Source: Scopulariopsis brevicaulis
Lineage: Eukaryota > Ascomycota > Sordariomycetes > Microascales > Microascaceae
NCBI GenBank assembly: GCA_017657125.1
Contig: JAGFNX010000286.1
Coordinates: forward strand, 62,001-126,000
Length of the DNA stretch: 64,000 bases
Direction of reading: 5' to 3'
Shown here: positions 25,705-35,910 of the stretch, piece after piece
Numbering within the stretch: position 1 is the stretch's first letter
Layout of the letters: the number at the start of each line of letters is the position of its first letter
Notes under the pieces: model-generated
Databases searched by the model: none
Seen by the model: only the letters and a program-made list of their open reading frames with translations
Told to the model about the DNA's origin: nothing
Position numbers and translations under genes: made by a program

Positions 25705-28300
25705 CTAACTTCCAATTTTCAGCGTGTCGAGCCCCGAGGCGCCGTTGGAGGCGCCGTTGTCGATGCCGCTGTACTTGTTGATGAAGTTGATGACCTCGTG
25801 GTGCCAAACGAGGGAGTTCTCGGGCTTGAGGACCCACTGTGTTTTTCAGTGTTAGTCGCGGGGAAGCGAAGTCCTTTTCATCCCCTGTCCGAGGACGTAG
25901 GGAAAGGGGGGAGGGGGGAGTGGCACTTACATGGTTCTCGTCTGGGAACATGACGAAGCGGCTGGGGATCCCGCGCGCCTGGAGGACGTTGAACATGGCG
26001 AGGCCCTCCGAGACGGGCAGCCGGTAATCCAGCTCGTTGTGGATAACCTAGGAAGCAAAGCTCAAGGTCAGCGCTACACAGTTCACCGCGAACAAGATAT
26101 ACCAGGGAGGGCTAGAGCCTCACCAGCATGGGCGTCGCCCACTGGTCCGTGAACCGCGAGGGGTCCCACTTATCGTAGGTCTCGCGAGCCTCCCAGAGGG
26201 TGCCGCCGAAGTCGCGGATGGGGAAGAAGAGCTCCTCGGTGGACCACTGGTTCGCGGTGGAGAAGACGCCATCGTGGCAGATTAGGGCTTTGAACTTGCG
26301 ACCGAGGGGGTGGCCCTGAATCCAGTCTGGAGGAGGTTGTCAGCCCGTCTCTCTGCTAGCAGGTGGGTATATGGGTAGTAGGGGGGAAGATCAAGGTTAG
26401 GGACCTACTCATCATGTAGCCGCCGTACGAAGCCCCGAGCGCAACGCCGTTCTCTACATCCACGTAAGGCATCGTGGCGTCGATGTGCTCCCAGCACTTC
26501 TCCAGGTCGACATACGGCCTCCCGCCCCATTCCGCCTGTATCCGGTCCGTAAACTCCTGCCCATACCCCGTGCTCCCCGTCGGATTCACCAACACAACGA
26601 CGTACCCCTGCTCCGCGAATACGGCTGGGTTCCACCTCGTGTTCCACCGGTCCCCCCACGCCGACTGCGGCCCGCCGTGCACGAAGAACGCAAGCGGGTA
26701 CCTCTTTCCCTCGTCGAAGGAAGACGGCTTCACGACGAGCGCGTGGACTTGCCGGCCGTCGCAGCCCGCGAACCAAAAGTCGGAGAGCTGCGCGCGGGAG
26801 AGGCCTATGGCCTTGCCGTTCTTGGTGGCGGACGAGAGTACCGTTACGTCCTTTGTGGAGGGGTCGAGGGCAGAGTAGCAGGCGCTCTCGACGAGGGATG
26901 ACGTTGTGATAAGGAGACGAGGGTCGGTCCCCGAGAGGCACGCCACATGGATTACCGAGTCTCTTGTGTAGATGGGCTCGGGGAGGGAGTCTGCCTTCTC
27001 AGGTGACGAGGGGAGCTTCCAGAGGACTTGCGTACCGTGCTTTTCAGCAACGACGTACAACTCCGAGTCGTCGGCGCTCCACTCGATGCTGGACGGGCTA
27101 TAATCCCAGCCGCCCTTTCCGTCATCCGACTTATAAAACTCCCGCGCCTCCCCCCACTGGTTAACATCCGGGATCAGCATGAGTCGCGTCTTATCGGCCT
27201 CGTACTGGACGTCCCGCATGCGGACAAAGGCCACCTTCTTGCCGTCGTGCGAAAACCGCGGGGACTCTGAGTACCCCGAGAGGCCCTCCGTCCTCGCCAC
27301 CTGCGGCACCGGCGGTGCGGACTGGGCGAAGGAGGCGAGGGGCACAAAGTACAGGTCGCTCTTTGTGTAGTAGGCCGGATTTAGCGCAGGATCGCGAGCC
27401 ACGAAGACGAGGCCCGCCGAGCCGCTGATGTCGAAGTCGCTCGCGCTCCCGAAGGGGGGGATGGGACACTCCAGCTCGGTCCCGGATAGGGCGTTCACGA
27501 GGGGCTTCACGAGGCCGTACTTGCCACCCTCCTTCTTCAGGAGGCCATACCAGATCGAGTTTCTCGCCTGCGTCTTCCAGGCGTCCCAGTGCCGCACATA
27601 TAGGTGGGTGTACACCTGAGCAGAGGAGTGCGGCTTGGGCTCCTTGTAGGGCTGGCGCATCGTCCCGTCGGGGTTCGCTTCGGATGTGCAGGCGATAGCG
27701 ATCTCGTCCTCCGAGACGCGCTTTGCCTTGAGGTTGGAGACATTGCCATTGACGCGGTGTATCAGCTCGGCGTCACTGGAGGCCAACGGTCAGATGTGCT
27801 TAGAATGAGCATGCCATTTTGCTACTCCATGCCCGTAAATGAGATTGGGCCGCTTCTGAGACACTGGCTCTTACCTGCCACTCGATAGGTCCCAGAACAG
27901 CAGCGAGGTGACGTCTTCCTCACTAGCACTGGTATCTAAGAGGACGAGTTCACGGTCGCCCACCCATGTGGGCTCCTTGTACGAGGAGTTCTCCGAGAGA
28001 ACGGAAGTCTCCCCGGTCTCGACGTCCAGAAGTCGGATCTGATCAGTTTTGGAGTGCGTCTCAAACGAGTACGTGGAGCACTGGAGGCATTTGTTAGTTG
28101 GCTCTCGGCAAGATAGGACTTAAAGTGGTAAGAGGATGAAGGCCACGCCATGGAATACATCAATGAAACCACGGTCTAGACAAGAGAGAAGAACTTACCG
28201 TGTACAGGACCGAGGACCCGGAGGGGTTCGGCATCCCCGGTCCCCGGCGGGGAGAAGAGAGGAGGACCTCCGGGGTGAACTTTGCAGCTTGGATCGTCAT
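25705..28300 (-). CDS. DPP5: Dipeptidyl-peptidase V-like S9 serine peptidase, intracellular form
   Basis: Six exons give 708 residues: 28199-28300, 27875-28080, 26409-27775, 26124-26326, 25931-26047 and 25705-25836. The enzyme belongs to the prolyl oligopeptidase family S9: a beta-propeller N-terminal half (SPRFSHDGKKVAFVRMRD, SIEWSADDSELYVVAEKHG) and an alpha/beta-hydrolase C-terminal half. The catalytic triad is visible: Ser552 in GASYGGYMM, Asp633 in HNELDYRLP and His665 in FPDENHW. FFVHGGPQSAWGDRWNTRWN forms the oxyanion side. The N-terminus MTIQAAKFTPEVLLSSPRRG is not a signal peptide, so this is the cytosolic form, unlike the secreted Aspergillus DppV. Introns restore the MMNWIQGHPLG and ENHWVLKPE junctions exactly. 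It presumably releases dipeptides or acyl-amino acids from peptides. Confidence 0.95.
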
Positions 28301-28887
28301 TGTGAGTCCGGAGCTCTGTGCCAACCTGTTGTGTCTAGCAGGTTCGGGGCTTCGGTCTCCTTTTATCCTTGTCAGTGGGGGGCGAGACTATCAGGGTATT
28401 TATACGGGCCCAGGCGCAAGTGAGGGAGCGGCTTGAAGCGGGCACACTTGGACGACCCCGCATACCTGCACCTTTTCTTAATCCCCGCGTGGCGCTTGCA
28501 GTCCACTTGTTCCCCGCACCGGGACCCCTCCTCTCCCTGCTGGTGTAAACGGGTTCGGGATGCCCCGAGTGGCCAAATCGGGCATGTGCCCGTCTGACAT
28601 TCCATGGTTTTGCGAGGACATGCAAATCAGACATCTGACGCTTATGACGGGATTGGCCAGTTGCGCCGTCTTTTCCCATCCTGTGATTCACGTTCACGGC
28701 CAGTTATGGAGGATCAACAGATACGTAGATTCAGCGAAATAGCTCTCTCCAAACGCCGCCACCCGGCTTCTGCTAGCACGGACGTGGTCATGGCCTACCC
28801 AAAGACTGCCGTGCCAACTCCCATCAGGCTCACCGCCCGGACCTACAATGCCCGGCGCCAACACCCCTCACTCAGGCACGGCACCCC
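28301..28887. other. Intergenic: DPP5 upstream region and RIB4 downstream region
   Basis: Both neighbours are on the minus strand, so this 587-bp interval holds the DPP5 promoter and the RIB4 3' UTR. A plus-strand open frame that starts here and crosses RIB4 antisense has no family features. Confidence 0.5.
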
Positions 28888-29567
28888 CTACTCAATCTTG
28901 CCGGCTGCCCACGCCTTCCTCTTGCACCCCATCTCCACGGCCGCAAGGCCCCAGTCGAGGCCGTGGTTATGCCCGCCCTCGGTGAGCCCGGCCCTCGCGC
29001 GCGCCTGCTCGTCGTCCAGCACCGTCAGCACGCCGAGGATGACGGGCACGCCCGTGTCGAGCCCGACCCTCATCAGCCCGTGCACCGCGGCCTCGGCAAT
29101 GTACTCGAAGTGCATTGTCTCGCCCTTGATCAGCACGCCCACGGCGATGATGGCGTCGAAGGGCCCGTCGGCCTGCGCCGAGGCCGAGAGGGACGGGAGG
29201 TCCGACGTCGAGGACCCGAGGAGGTCGCCCGCCGAGATGGAGCCCCCGCTGCCCGAGCTCTGGATCTGCGACGCCGCGAAGAGTCTGTGGGAGGAGGAGC
29301 AGCGTTAGAATGCGGAGTGATGCAAGCGGGGGAGGGGTGTAGACGGGAGGCCGGCGCGTACCTCTGGACGGCGGTGGGCAGCTCCCACGAGCCGGGGACG
29401 GTCTGGGTGACGATGTTCGCCTCCTTGACGCCGCACTCGAGGAGCTTCTCCTTGGCGCCCTGCACTAGCGGGTCGATGATGGTCTCGTTCCATCGGGCGT
29501 GGACGATGGCCACCCGCAGCGAGGAGCCGTCATACTTTTGCGGCGCGGGGCCCTTGGTCGCGGACAT
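28888..29567 (-). CDS. RIB4: 6,7-dimethyl-8-ribityllumazine synthase
   Basis: Two exons, 29362-29567 and 28888-29284, with a 77-bp intron, give 200 residues. The enzyme condenses 5-amino-6-ribitylaminouracil with 3,4-dihydroxy-2-butanone 4-phosphate, the penultimate step of riboflavin synthesis, in the cytosol. Family motifs are clear: LRVAIVHARWNETIIDPLVQ near residue 17, VPGSWELPTAVQRL, FDAIIAVGVLIKGETMHFEY with the catalytic His, and GVPVILGVLTVLDDEQARAR near the C-terminus. An insert of about 30 residues (SSGSGGSISAGDLLGSSTS and after) precedes FDAIIAVGV; such inserts are usual in fungal enzymes. The splice junction rebuilds the VQRLFAASQ strand. Confidence 0.97.
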
Positions 29568-30569
29568 GTCGGGCGGGCTGCGATGGCTTTTTGCTCGTCG
29601 TAGGGGATATGTGGGGGTCTGGGTGCTGAATCTGGTCCTGGTGAGTGTCTGCGTTCGGCGGTGGTTGTCAATGGTAGGGGAGGGGGAAAGATGCAGTGCA
29701 GGTGACGCAAGTTTACGCGGCGCCAAAGCTGGTTGAAGCTGTGAGAGCAGGTGGGTGCGGGGCTCTCCAGCGCTGCGGCCAACCCCACCACACTGATGTG
29801 CATGTGAACTTACAGCCGGGCGATCCCGTACAGGGGCTATATATAGCAAGTCATAACCTGAACAGCTCCTCCTCGAACGTCGGCAGATGTGCCTGTTTTT
29901 ACCTCGACTGCACCTCGTATCCCTTACGATTATAAAGTCCCGTCCTTGATCTCACGCCATTTGGCTAGTCGAGTTCCCAACCCCCAACCCAATCTATGCC
30001 ACGTCTGAGACTCGCCCACCGCACCGTAAGACCTGGTATTTAGGACACCGAAGCCCCGTGAAATGTGTCTCATTCCAAGCTAATTTCTGCGGTGCTTGAA
30101 TGATCCAAGAGACTTTGGCTCATATTGTCACTGGGCCAGACGAAACTCTGACCTATGTTTTCTAGCCCGTGTTCCCTGACTTGAAGATTGTTCCCACCAT
30201 ATCCTATCCTCAGTTTAAACTTGAGAATGTACAATGTATAGCCCTGTGCATTGAGGGGGTACAGCTGCTTGAACCGTCTGGCAACATGGCGTCAGTTCTC
30301 CAGAAGAGACTGACGTGGGGTTAGAATAAGCGAACAGACACTAGGTTGATTACATAACGCCTGGGTTCGACAGTGGACATCCCGGCACCTGCAGCTGTGC
30401 GCAGATCTCCAGGCGCGACCGATTGTCAGCGCAAGCTCGCAACCCACCAGGAGGCCCCTATACAACCGGTTCGCCGTCGCCGGCGAGACCCTCCACACAT
30501 GGCCCTATAGCCCCCAAGCCCGCCATTCCCGTCGAGCACACGACCCAGCAAACCCGCGACGACGCGACA
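29568..30569. promoter_or_regulatory. Divergent promoter interval of RIB4 and EAF6
   Basis: About 1 kb separates the two start codons. A symmetric TATATATA lies at about 29839-29846, some 270 bp upstream of the RIB4 ATG, and could serve as a TATA element for either direction. No flavin riboswitch fold is evident, and no other gene was seen. Confidence 0.4.
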
Positions 30570-31294
30570 ATGGCCTCGGAGAATAAGAAGACGCCCGGCC
30601 CCGCCGCGCCGCCCGCCGGCCCGCCCCCGACGATGCAGGAGTACAGGAAGGAGCAGATGCGCCTGCGGGAGATGATTGAGAAGCAGAAGCAGCTGTCCGC
30701 AAGACTCGTTCGTTCCCTCCTTTGCCCTCCAACACCTCGGTCCTCGCCGCTCCCCGCCCTCCCCACAGTACGTCCTAACGCTCCTCTTCCGAACAGGCCC
30801 ACCTCGAAGAGACCATCAACCAAAAGGAAACCGCCTACCTCGACTCCACGCCCGCCGGCAACATCATCACCGGCTACGAAGGCTACATAAAGGGCGGCGC
30901 CGCCGCCGCGAACAAGAAGAAGGCCGTCCCCGCGGAGCAGAACCGCGTCTTCACCCGCTCATCCATCTCCTACCGGCCAAACGCCGCCGGTGTACGTTCG
31001 CCCATCCCCACCTCCGCTCTCCAAACACCCCCACCCCCATATTTCTACATCATATCTGAACCTCTCAAACCTCCTAACTGCCAGACTGACCGAACTCCCC
31101 AGGATCAGACACCCGGCTCCGCCACCCCCGCCCAGACCCCCGGCTCCGCCACCGCCTCCGGAAACGCGACGCCCACCTCTGCGACCGTGTCCCGCGGTGG
31201 GAACAAGAAGAAAAAGGTCGACGACGAGAGCGAGCCCGACTCCGCGCCGGGGAACTCCAAGAAGAGGACCGCATTTGGCGCCGTGCGCAAGTGA
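30570..31294 (+). CDS. EAF6: Esa1-associated factor 6 (NuA4 histone acetyltransferase subunit)
   Basis: Three exons, 30570-30707, 30797-30991 and 31103-31294, give 174 residues. Eaf6 is a small nuclear subunit of NuA4 and NuA3 acetyltransferase complexes. The Eaf6 domain spans about residues 22-105: a coiled-coil helix (EYRKEQMRLREMIEKQKQL, SARLAHLEETINQKETAYL) followed by TPAGNIITGYEGYIKGG and NRVFTRSSISYRPN. The C-terminal tail is basic and Thr/Pro/Ser-rich with KKKKVDDESEPDS, like a nuclear localisation signal, and ends KKRTAFGAVRK. The ATG at 30570 is the first good Met; in-frame sequence further upstream is open but lacks an earlier ATG. The first donor GTTCGT is weak, but the phase and the helix continue across it. 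Confidence 0.93.
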
Positions 31295-31662
31295 GGACTG
31301 GTACGCTGGTAATTTGGGGCCCTGATTTAACCGGAAGCGGGACGGCAAGGATCATCGGCATTGGGAGTTTGGAGTATCACAGGTTCTGCTTAAGCGGCAC
31401 CATGGGCGTCGGTCTTCTCCGGGCCCTACATTATGACACTAGTAGATGATATTAATTTCAATTGTTTTTGGACAATTTTTACTTGCGTATCTGCTCGAAA
31501 CAAAGTTATCTGAATAAAGTACACCGGGCGCGCCATGCCTCAAAGGTCCTCGCGAAACGACTCGAAAAAAACATTTTGGGATATCTGGGCTTTCTGGTGT
31601 AGCCTCTGATTGTACATTTCATTGCATCCTCTTCACCCGCCACACCCCCATCTCTTCACAAC
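31295..31662. other. Convergent 3' interval between EAF6 and calnexin
   Basis: This 368-bp AT-richer interval lies between two stop codons. An AATAAA at 31513-31518, about 220 bp past the EAF6 stop, is a candidate polyadenylation signal for EAF6. Nothing else was seen. Confidence 0.5.
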
Positions 31663-33625
31663 CTACGACTTCTGGCTGCGAGTGTTCCGCTTGGTAACCT
31701 CGGCCTTGCTGGTGTCAGCACCGGTAGCGGATCCCTTGGCGGCCTTGTCCTTGGCCTCCTTGCCGTCCTCCTTCTTGGGGGCCGCGGGCGCAGACGAGCC
31801 AGAGCCGGCGAGAGCCGAGATGATGGCGACAAGACCAACAAGGAGAGCCACGACACCACCGGCAACCTCGGGCACGAACTGGACGGCCTGCAGAGGGTCC
31901 TTCTGGGCAATGGTTACGAAGAGGTCAACCTTCTCCTTGATGTAGGTGATGGGGTCATCGGTGAACTTGAGGTCAAGAGGCGACTCGGGCTTGGATTTGG
32001 GCTTGTCAGCCTCAATGAGAAGCTTCTCGGCGTCATGCTTGGGCTTCCAAGACTCCTCAGCGAGCTTCTCGGCATCCTCGACGGAGTGGCCGATGTAGAC
32101 GCTGTCGAACATGATGTTGTTCTGCATGGTCCAGATCTCAAAGCCAATCTGTTAAGAGAAAAGTTAGCAAACCAGTCTGCTGTGCGTTCGACAGATGGAA
32201 AGTTGGGTAACTTACAGCTCCCATGGGCTCGAAGTTGGAAGGAGTCTTGTCCTCGAAGTAGTCGGGGTTGTTGATCTTCTGCGGGGCCCAGGGTCCCTTG
32301 TAGTCGGGGTTGTCGATCATAGGAGCGTACCACTTGCCCTTGTAATCGGGATTCTTCTTCATGGGCTTGGTCCACGGGCCACAGCCAGAGACCTCGCCAC
32401 ACTTGGGGTTGGGAACGGTGGGAGGGATCCAGTCACCATCCTCCTCGTCATCCCAGTCCTCGGGCTTCTCGGCCTCGGGGTCAGGAATCGAGATGGGCTC
32501 GTCCACGAGCCAGTCCTCGGGCATGGTAGCCTCCTCATCGACAATCTCGTAAGGAGCATCCTCGTCCCAGTCCTCGGGCTTCTTGGCCTCGGGATCGGCG
32601 ACGCGAGCCTCGTCGACCCAGTTGTCGGGCTTGGTGTCGTTGGGGTCGTCGATCTCCTCGGGGGGGTTGACGGAGGGCTGGAAGTCGCTGAGAAGGCTCC
32701 CGGACTTGACCTCCTCATTGTTCTGCTTGATGACATAGGTGTTGTCTGGGTGGACAATGAGGGTGTAAAGCTCGGTCGACTTCACAATCTTGGCGGTCGG
32801 AGGAGTGGTGAGGTGCTTCTCCTCGTATTCGCCCGTCTTGGGGTTCTTGTGGTTGAAGATGAAGTGGACCTTGTTGGTGTGGCCACACTTATCAGGGCCG
32901 AACATGATGACGTACGGAGTGGCATTAGAGAACTCCTCCTGGTGGAGAGCCTCGTTCTCACGGAGAAGCTTGAGGTAGGCACCACCGCATTCGAGGCCGT
33001 CTAGAATGGAAACAGATGCGTCAGATACCAGCCTCTTCGATCAACATGTGCACTCGTGTGTTTCTAGTCACAACTTACTCTGGAGCTTGACCTCGTACTG
33101 GACGACAAGAGTCTTGCCAGTGTTGTCGATCGTGGCGGGGAACTTGGCCGAGATGGCGTGGTGGGCAGCTGCGTTCTTCACAACCAGACCGGAATCGCCT
33201 TCCATGCCCTTGTAGACAGTGGGCTCCTCGACGGCCCACTCGCCGACGTAGGCCCACTGCTCTTCGTCATCGGAGGAGCCCTTCGTATCCTTGGTTGCGT
33301 GGGACGGTTGCCACCGCGAGTCCCAGCCCTCGCCGAACTGCTCGAGGAAGTCGCCCTTGATGGCGGTCGGCTATCAGGAGCGAAGACGGATTAGCAATTG
33401 ACATCGATTGAAGGATCAGTGAGCTAGGGCTTCGTTGATCACTCGTGTGCGCGAACTTCCGTAACCTCGCTGAAGAATGGAGTGGTGTGGGAAAGCACGT
33501 ACCGTAAAGGTAGGGAGCTCAACAGCGACGGAGGAAGCTCCCTCGGCAGCGGCATTATCATCGGCCTGGGCATTGCCAGCCAGCAGAGCTGCCGTGACGG
33601 CACCGGCAACAGCGTTGACCTTCAT
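31663..33625 (-). CDS. cnx1: Calnexin, ER membrane lectin chaperone
   Basis: Four exons, 33503-33625, 33079-33370, 32216-33000 and 31663-32148, give 561 residues. A signal peptide (MKVNAVAGAVTAALLAGNAQA) precedes the luminal lectin domain, which carries GLVVKNAAAHHAISAKF, NGLECGGAYLKLL and MFGPDKCGHTNKVHFIFNH. The Pro-rich arm shows both repeat types: KPDNWVDE, KPEDWDED, MPEDWLVDE and KPEDWDDEE, then GPWTKPMKKNPDYKGKW, MIDNPDYKGPW and NNPDYFEDK. Near the C-terminus there is one membrane segment (VAGGVVALLVGLVAIISALA) and a charged cytosolic tail ending RNTRSQKS. The protein binds monoglucosylated N-glycoproteins in the ER and aids folding. The single membrane span distinguishes it from soluble calreticulin. 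Each intron junction restores conserved sequence. Confidence 0.98.
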
Positions 33626-35189
33626 TGTGATGATACCAGTTCGACAACGGGCGGTATTAGGGGCGTGTGATCCTGGGAGTTGATGGATAAGTCCGGCTAG
33701 ATGCTTTCGCGACTTCAGCTGGACCAGAAGGGTTGGAGGGGGAAAGAAAAGCAAGGGCTTCAAGCACTCCCTGGGAAAATAATGTACCGAGTAAGGAAAC
33801 CACGCTGGAGAGAGTCAGGGTGGGGGAAAGACTGGAGTCTGGTGAGGGACTGGAGCTTGTGGATTTTTCTACTCTATGTGGAAGCTGCGCTTGGGTGAAT
33901 GAGAACGTGTCCTTTTAGTTCGGAGCGCGACCTGCCAGCTGGGTAAAAATGGGGAACTGTATGGGCAAATGGCAATTCTCCGCCTTGCCATGCATGGAGC
34001 ATTTTGCGGGGTGGCTGGCGCAGGGGAAGGGACCCGTGCCAAGCCGACCTCGTGGCACCTTCCTCGGGAATTCTGGGGCTTTCATTGGCTGTAACCCCGT
34101 CGCGCCAGATAAAAGAGGCAACAGTCCGGCAAATAATCCCAATATCTCTGTGCTCCAAGAGCAAAGAAGATGCGCAATAGAATCTGCTAGAAGCCTGGAC
34201 GCGATGCTTGCCCACGTTACGCCAGAAGTGGGATTGGGATATCCTTTTCTTTGATAAATCAAAGGAATAGGCAGGTAGCCGGATTAGACAAAGTCAATGG
34301 CGGTGATGATACATGCCGTCTACCCACCGCTACTTTGCGAGAGCAATCATGCCATCTTCTTAGCTGAATTGGGCTTTACACCACATTATATCCACTTGGC
34401 CCTCCATGGTATCGTGCTCCGGCAGCCTAATCGGATGTTGCGTCTGAGACTGTGCTGCCATCGTGTGGATCACATTCGCTCGGTTCGGGCATGGGATCTG
34501 ATACATCCATTGGAATATCGTCGGTGCTAAGTGTCCTGCTTCCCGCTACCTCGTGGCCGCTATCAGCCATTAGCCCGTGTCTTTCTATACCGCCCTGTCT
34601 CCAAAGATGCTGGGCAAATGGACACCTGCTCTATGTGTCTGCCGTGAGCAGCACCCGGGCCTCCAAGACATGCCGCTTGGGGTCTGGAAACATCTTCTCA
34701 GACAAACGGCATGTCATTCAACCCGATGGCCTGTGATTCACGTAAGATGGTCCGTGTTCCTGCCACTATAAAAATTGATCCCGGGACACTACCAGGCACA
34801 CCGCTTTCTGTATCAAGATAGTCCATCATCCAATAGAGCTAACATGCTGATACACCTCGACGCTCCCCCGCCAGGCTCAATGCTATGGGTCCATTCTCAC
34901 GTAGCGCCTCACCCGGCTTCGGCCTACTAGTGCTTCACCTCGTTTTGCCGATTCGTGACAAGACCACGTCTTCCATCGGTCAATGTTCCAATTAGATCAC
35001 ATCAAGTGGGTCAGAGAGGTTCCATGATGGACTGCAAGAGCGCCGGTAAAAGGTCCGCTTTCGCACTGCCATGTATGTCGCTACTCAATTACTCCGATAA
35101 ATTGACAACAATATCCAAAATGGTATTATATCCTAGGCGCTAATAGCGCCCCCAAAGACATCGTCTCATCCAGAATGCACTCGAGTCGC
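33626..35189. other. 1.6 kb without a gene: calnexin promoter and downstream of the secreted-protein gene
   Basis: The left part must contain the calnexin promoter and leader. No perfect unfolded-protein-response element was recognised by eye. A TATAAAA at 34767-34773 on the plus strand has no gene after it. All open frames are short and featureless. Confidence 0.45.
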
Positions 35190-35910
35190 TTAGAAAGCGA
35201 GGACAGCGGCCGCGAGACCGAAGAGACCCATGACGGGCGAGGCGAAGAGGCCGGACGCGGCGCCCTCGTCATCGCCGGACTCCTCAGAGTCCGCATCGTC
35301 ACCGTCACTGGAGCCAGAGCCAGAGCTCGAGTCGTCGTCGTCGTCGTCGTCACCGCTCTTGTCAGAGCCGGAGCCCGAGCTCGAGTCGGAGTCATCGTCG
35401 TCACCGCTCTTGTCAGAGCCGGAGCCGGAGCCGGATCCAGAGCCGCTTTGTCCCTGGCCGGGAGTCCCCACACCAGGCTCGTAGTCTTTGATTCATAATG
35501 TTAGAAGTCGGAGTCGAAAATGGGGCATTGAAATAGCAGGGCAATGCTTACAGTGCTCGACGACACAGTCCTGGACACAGTTGCTGTAGGCAACGGTCTG
35601 GCTCTCGCTGCCGTCACCCTGGTCGCACTCGCCAACGCACTTGTGGAGAGCCTCGAGGTTGCCCTCGTCGGGGCTAGGGACCTGATCATGAACATTAGCA
35701 CCAGCACCCGAGGCGCGGGGCAACTCGTCCGGAACTTACAGGAGCGCAGTGGGCAAGGCAGTTCACGTCCTTGGGGTCACAGGCGTCAATGCACTTTTCC
35801 TGCTCGGTGCTGAGGCCGCTGGTGGGAGCGGCGGACGCCGAGGCGGTGGTCGAGTCCGCGGCGCGGGCAACGGCCAGGAGGCCGGCAACGATGACGGGAG
35901 TGAAACGCAT
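35190..35910 (-). CDS. Small secreted, probably GPI-anchored protein with tandem CX3C pairs and an acidic Ser/Gly/Asp tail
   Basis: Three exons, 35740-35910, 35552-35681 and 35190-35485, give 198 residues. A signal peptide (MRFTPVIVAGLLAVARA) is followed by a short Ser/Thr/Ala linker. Next comes a Cys domain with eight cysteines in two modules: C40-x3-C44-x6-C51-x3-C55 and C72-x3-C76-x15-C92-x3-C96. The rest is a low-complexity stalk of alternating GSGSGS and DDDDD blocks, including SGSGSDKSGDDDD used twice. It ends in a Gly/Ser small-residue site and a hydrophobic tail (GLFGLAAAVLAF), which fits a GPI signal. It is therefore likely a cell-wall or plasma-membrane surface protein. Function is unknown; I recognise the pattern from fungal secretomes but not a named family. 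Stalk length is set by TCG/GAC-type microsatellite DNA and may vary between strains. Confidence 0.88.

Noticed and set aside
28604..29308. 234-codon plus-strand open frame
   Set aside because: Antisense shadow of RIB4 extended into its 3' region.
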